Shown here: positions 6,483-7,101 of the stretch, in pieces
Layout of the letters: each line of letters opens with the position of its first letter
Numbering within the stretch: position 1 is the stretch's first letter
From: Ignavibacteriota bacterium
GTDB lineage: Bacteria; Bacteroidota; Kapaibacteriia; Palsa-1295
Assembly (NCBI GenBank): GCA_003151215.1
Contig: PLXB01000411.1
Coordinates: forward strand, 12,707 to 19,807
Length of the DNA: 7,101 nucleotides
Direction of reading: 5' to 3'
Position numbers and translations under genes: made by a program
Notes under the pieces: generated by a model
Database searches by the model: none
Told to the model about the DNA's origin: nothing
Seen by the model: the letters and a program-made list of their open reading frames with translations, nothing else

Positions 6483-6560
6483 ACTAAAAAAAAGACACGC
6501 TCTGTAAAAAGTGAAAATATAAAACTTATTTTACTTTCACAAAACTAATCATCTCCGGTA

Positions 6561-6581
6561 GGACGGACTCTTAGTCCGTCC
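6561..6581. repeat. Perfect 9-bp palindrome with 3-base loop
   Basis: GGACGGACT (6561-6569) and AGTCCGTCC (6573-6581) are perfectly complementary around CTT. It is GC-rich inside AT-rich DNA. No T-run follows on either strand, so it is not a normal terminator. It may be a dispersed palindromic repeat or an operator next to the box at 6583-6590. Confidence 0.7.
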
Positions 6582-6582
6582 G

Positions 6583-6590
6583 TATCTTTG
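6583..6590 (+). promoter_or_regulatory. Exact TAnnTTTG box (TATCTTTG) before the short ORF
   Basis: TATCTTTG followed by CA matches the -7 consensus of Bacteroidota-type promoters. It abuts the palindrome and lies 5 bases before ATG 6596, too close for a normal leader of that ORF. No TTG -33 element is evident. It could be a coincidence or a remnant. Confidence 0.3.
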
Positions 6591-6595
6591 CATCA

Positions 6596-6856
6596 ATGAA
6601 ACCCCTTAGCCGGAATGAGATAAAAGTCCGCGCTCTGAAATTCACACTTGCCGATCTCTACGATCCGAACACGATGCCGAAAAAACTCCTCGACACTCAC
6701 CGCGACCTCGATTCCGCCGTAGATGCCTGCTGGCTTACAAACTGTAATATTTTCCCATCTCGTCGTGGTGAGCAGGGTTTTTCTGTCGTCCCTTCAGGAC
6801 TAATTTTCAATTCATGGGCACCTCCAAAACCATTTTTTTTCTATTGTATTGCGTGA
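6596..6856 (+). pseudogene. Remnant resembling the C-terminus of an MmeI-type DNA methyltransferase
   Basis: The ORF encodes 86 residues. Residues about 12-46 contain TLADLYDPNTMPKKLLDTHR followed by DLDSAVDACW. This matches, from memory, the LADLYDP-TMP-L-AH-LD-AVD motif near the C-terminus of large MmeI-like class I DNA methyltransferases of restriction-modification systems. The rest of such an enzyme (hundreds of residues with the FxGxG and NPPF motifs) is missing: upstream the frame meets a stop at 6572-6574, and the bases before ATG 6596 are the palindrome. After ACW (about 6733) the similarity ends and the tail is low in charged residues and ends in PFFFYCIA, unlike a real protein. The family's usual closing ERVxFLF segment is not found in the other + frames. 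I therefore call it a decayed fragment spanning roughly 6620-6733, with no expected activity. A small unrelated protein cannot be excluded. Confidence 0.5.
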
Positions 6857-7056
6857 AACATTTTAAAATTTTTTCCGTAAAACACATTACCAAAATCGAC
6901 AGACCTGCCGATCGCTTTCTGCCAGAAAGCAAAACTACCAATAGAAAAGCTGACTGTGACTCATGAAATTCCTGTGATTTAATCCGGATTTTTCAAAATC
7001 ACCGAACTAAGATTTCCTAAATTCCCCGTGCGAATTTGAAAAAAAATGTGCCTAAT
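6857..7056. other. AT-rich non-coding stretch with two dyads
   Basis: No gene is seen. One 8-bp dyad has a single central base (GCTTTCTG 6914-6921 and CAGAAAGC 6923-6930), with no T-run on either side. A second pairs GTGATTT (6974-6980) with AAATCAC (6996-7002) and encloses the 10-base palindrome AATCCGGATT (6981-6990). AATTTGAA occurs at 7033-7040 and again at 7054-7061. The dyads may be decayed repeats or protein-binding sites upstream of a gene to the right. Confidence 0.5.
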
Positions 7057-7084
7057 TTGAATCATAAAGAGCAAAGTATATAAT
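7057..7084 (+). promoter_or_regulatory. Possible sigma70-like promoter pointing out of the window
   Basis: TTGAAT (7057-7062) and TATAAT (7079-7084, perfect -10) are 16 bases apart. Transcription would start near 7091 and leave the window to the right. In such AT-rich DNA a chance match is possible. Confidence 0.35.
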
Positions 7085-7101
7085 ATTTTGATATTTTGGA
7101 A

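Noticed and set aside
6836..6841. T-run near 6833-6840 as a terminator
   Set aside because: No stable stem lies immediately upstream on the + strand.
7083..7098. Tandem ATATTTTG repeated twice at the right edge
   Set aside because: Only two 8-base copies in very AT-rich DNA; likely chance.

Overview
The window looks like a chromosomal piece from a member of the Bacteroidota/Chlorobiota/Ignavibacteria/Kapabacteria group. This is inferred from four things: lipoprotein-rich envelope genes with a PD40-propeller plus OmpA architecture, a BshB1-type bacillithiol enzyme, weak Shine-Dalgarno use in front of several genes, and two exact TAnnTTTG boxes of the kind used by Bacteroidota-type promoters. 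The genus cannot be fixed from the sequence alone.

Left part (1-1993, + strand): the 3' part of an APC/LAT-family amino-acid permease is followed, with a TGATG stop/start overlap, by bshB1, a zinc deacetylase of bacillithiol synthesis. Middle part (2041-5797, + strand): three tightly packed genes overlap by 4 and 7 bases, and each begins with a lipoprotein signal peptide. They are an OmpA-type peptidoglycan-binding protein with a PD40 propeller, a 479-aa beta-rich lipoprotein of unknown family, and a 198-aa lipoprotein of unknown family. Their packing suggests one translationally coupled unit building a cell-envelope assembly. A 47-base gap separates bshB1 from this cluster and holds no obvious terminator, so read-through from upstream is possible.

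5798-5969: a long imperfect inverted repeat (24-base arms, 22 matching) lies next to a strong intrinsic terminator. The terminator serves the convergent gene on the - strand, an HU-family DNA-binding protein (5970-6248).

Right part (6249-7101): this is mostly non-coding. Its most interesting feature is a 120-base island of about 53% GC (6351-6470) between flanks of about 23-24% GC. It lies directly downstream of a well-formed sigma70-like promoter and opens with a stem-loop at the predicted transcription start. It has no usable ORF and is my best candidate for an unrecognised small RNA gene. Further right come a 9-bp perfect palindrome, a short ORF that begins with a fragment resembling the C-terminus of MmeI-type DNA methyltransferases (a decayed remnant), AT-rich sequence with dyads, and a possible promoter pointing out of the window.

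No CRISPR array, tRNA, rRNA, transposase or complete defence system is visible.
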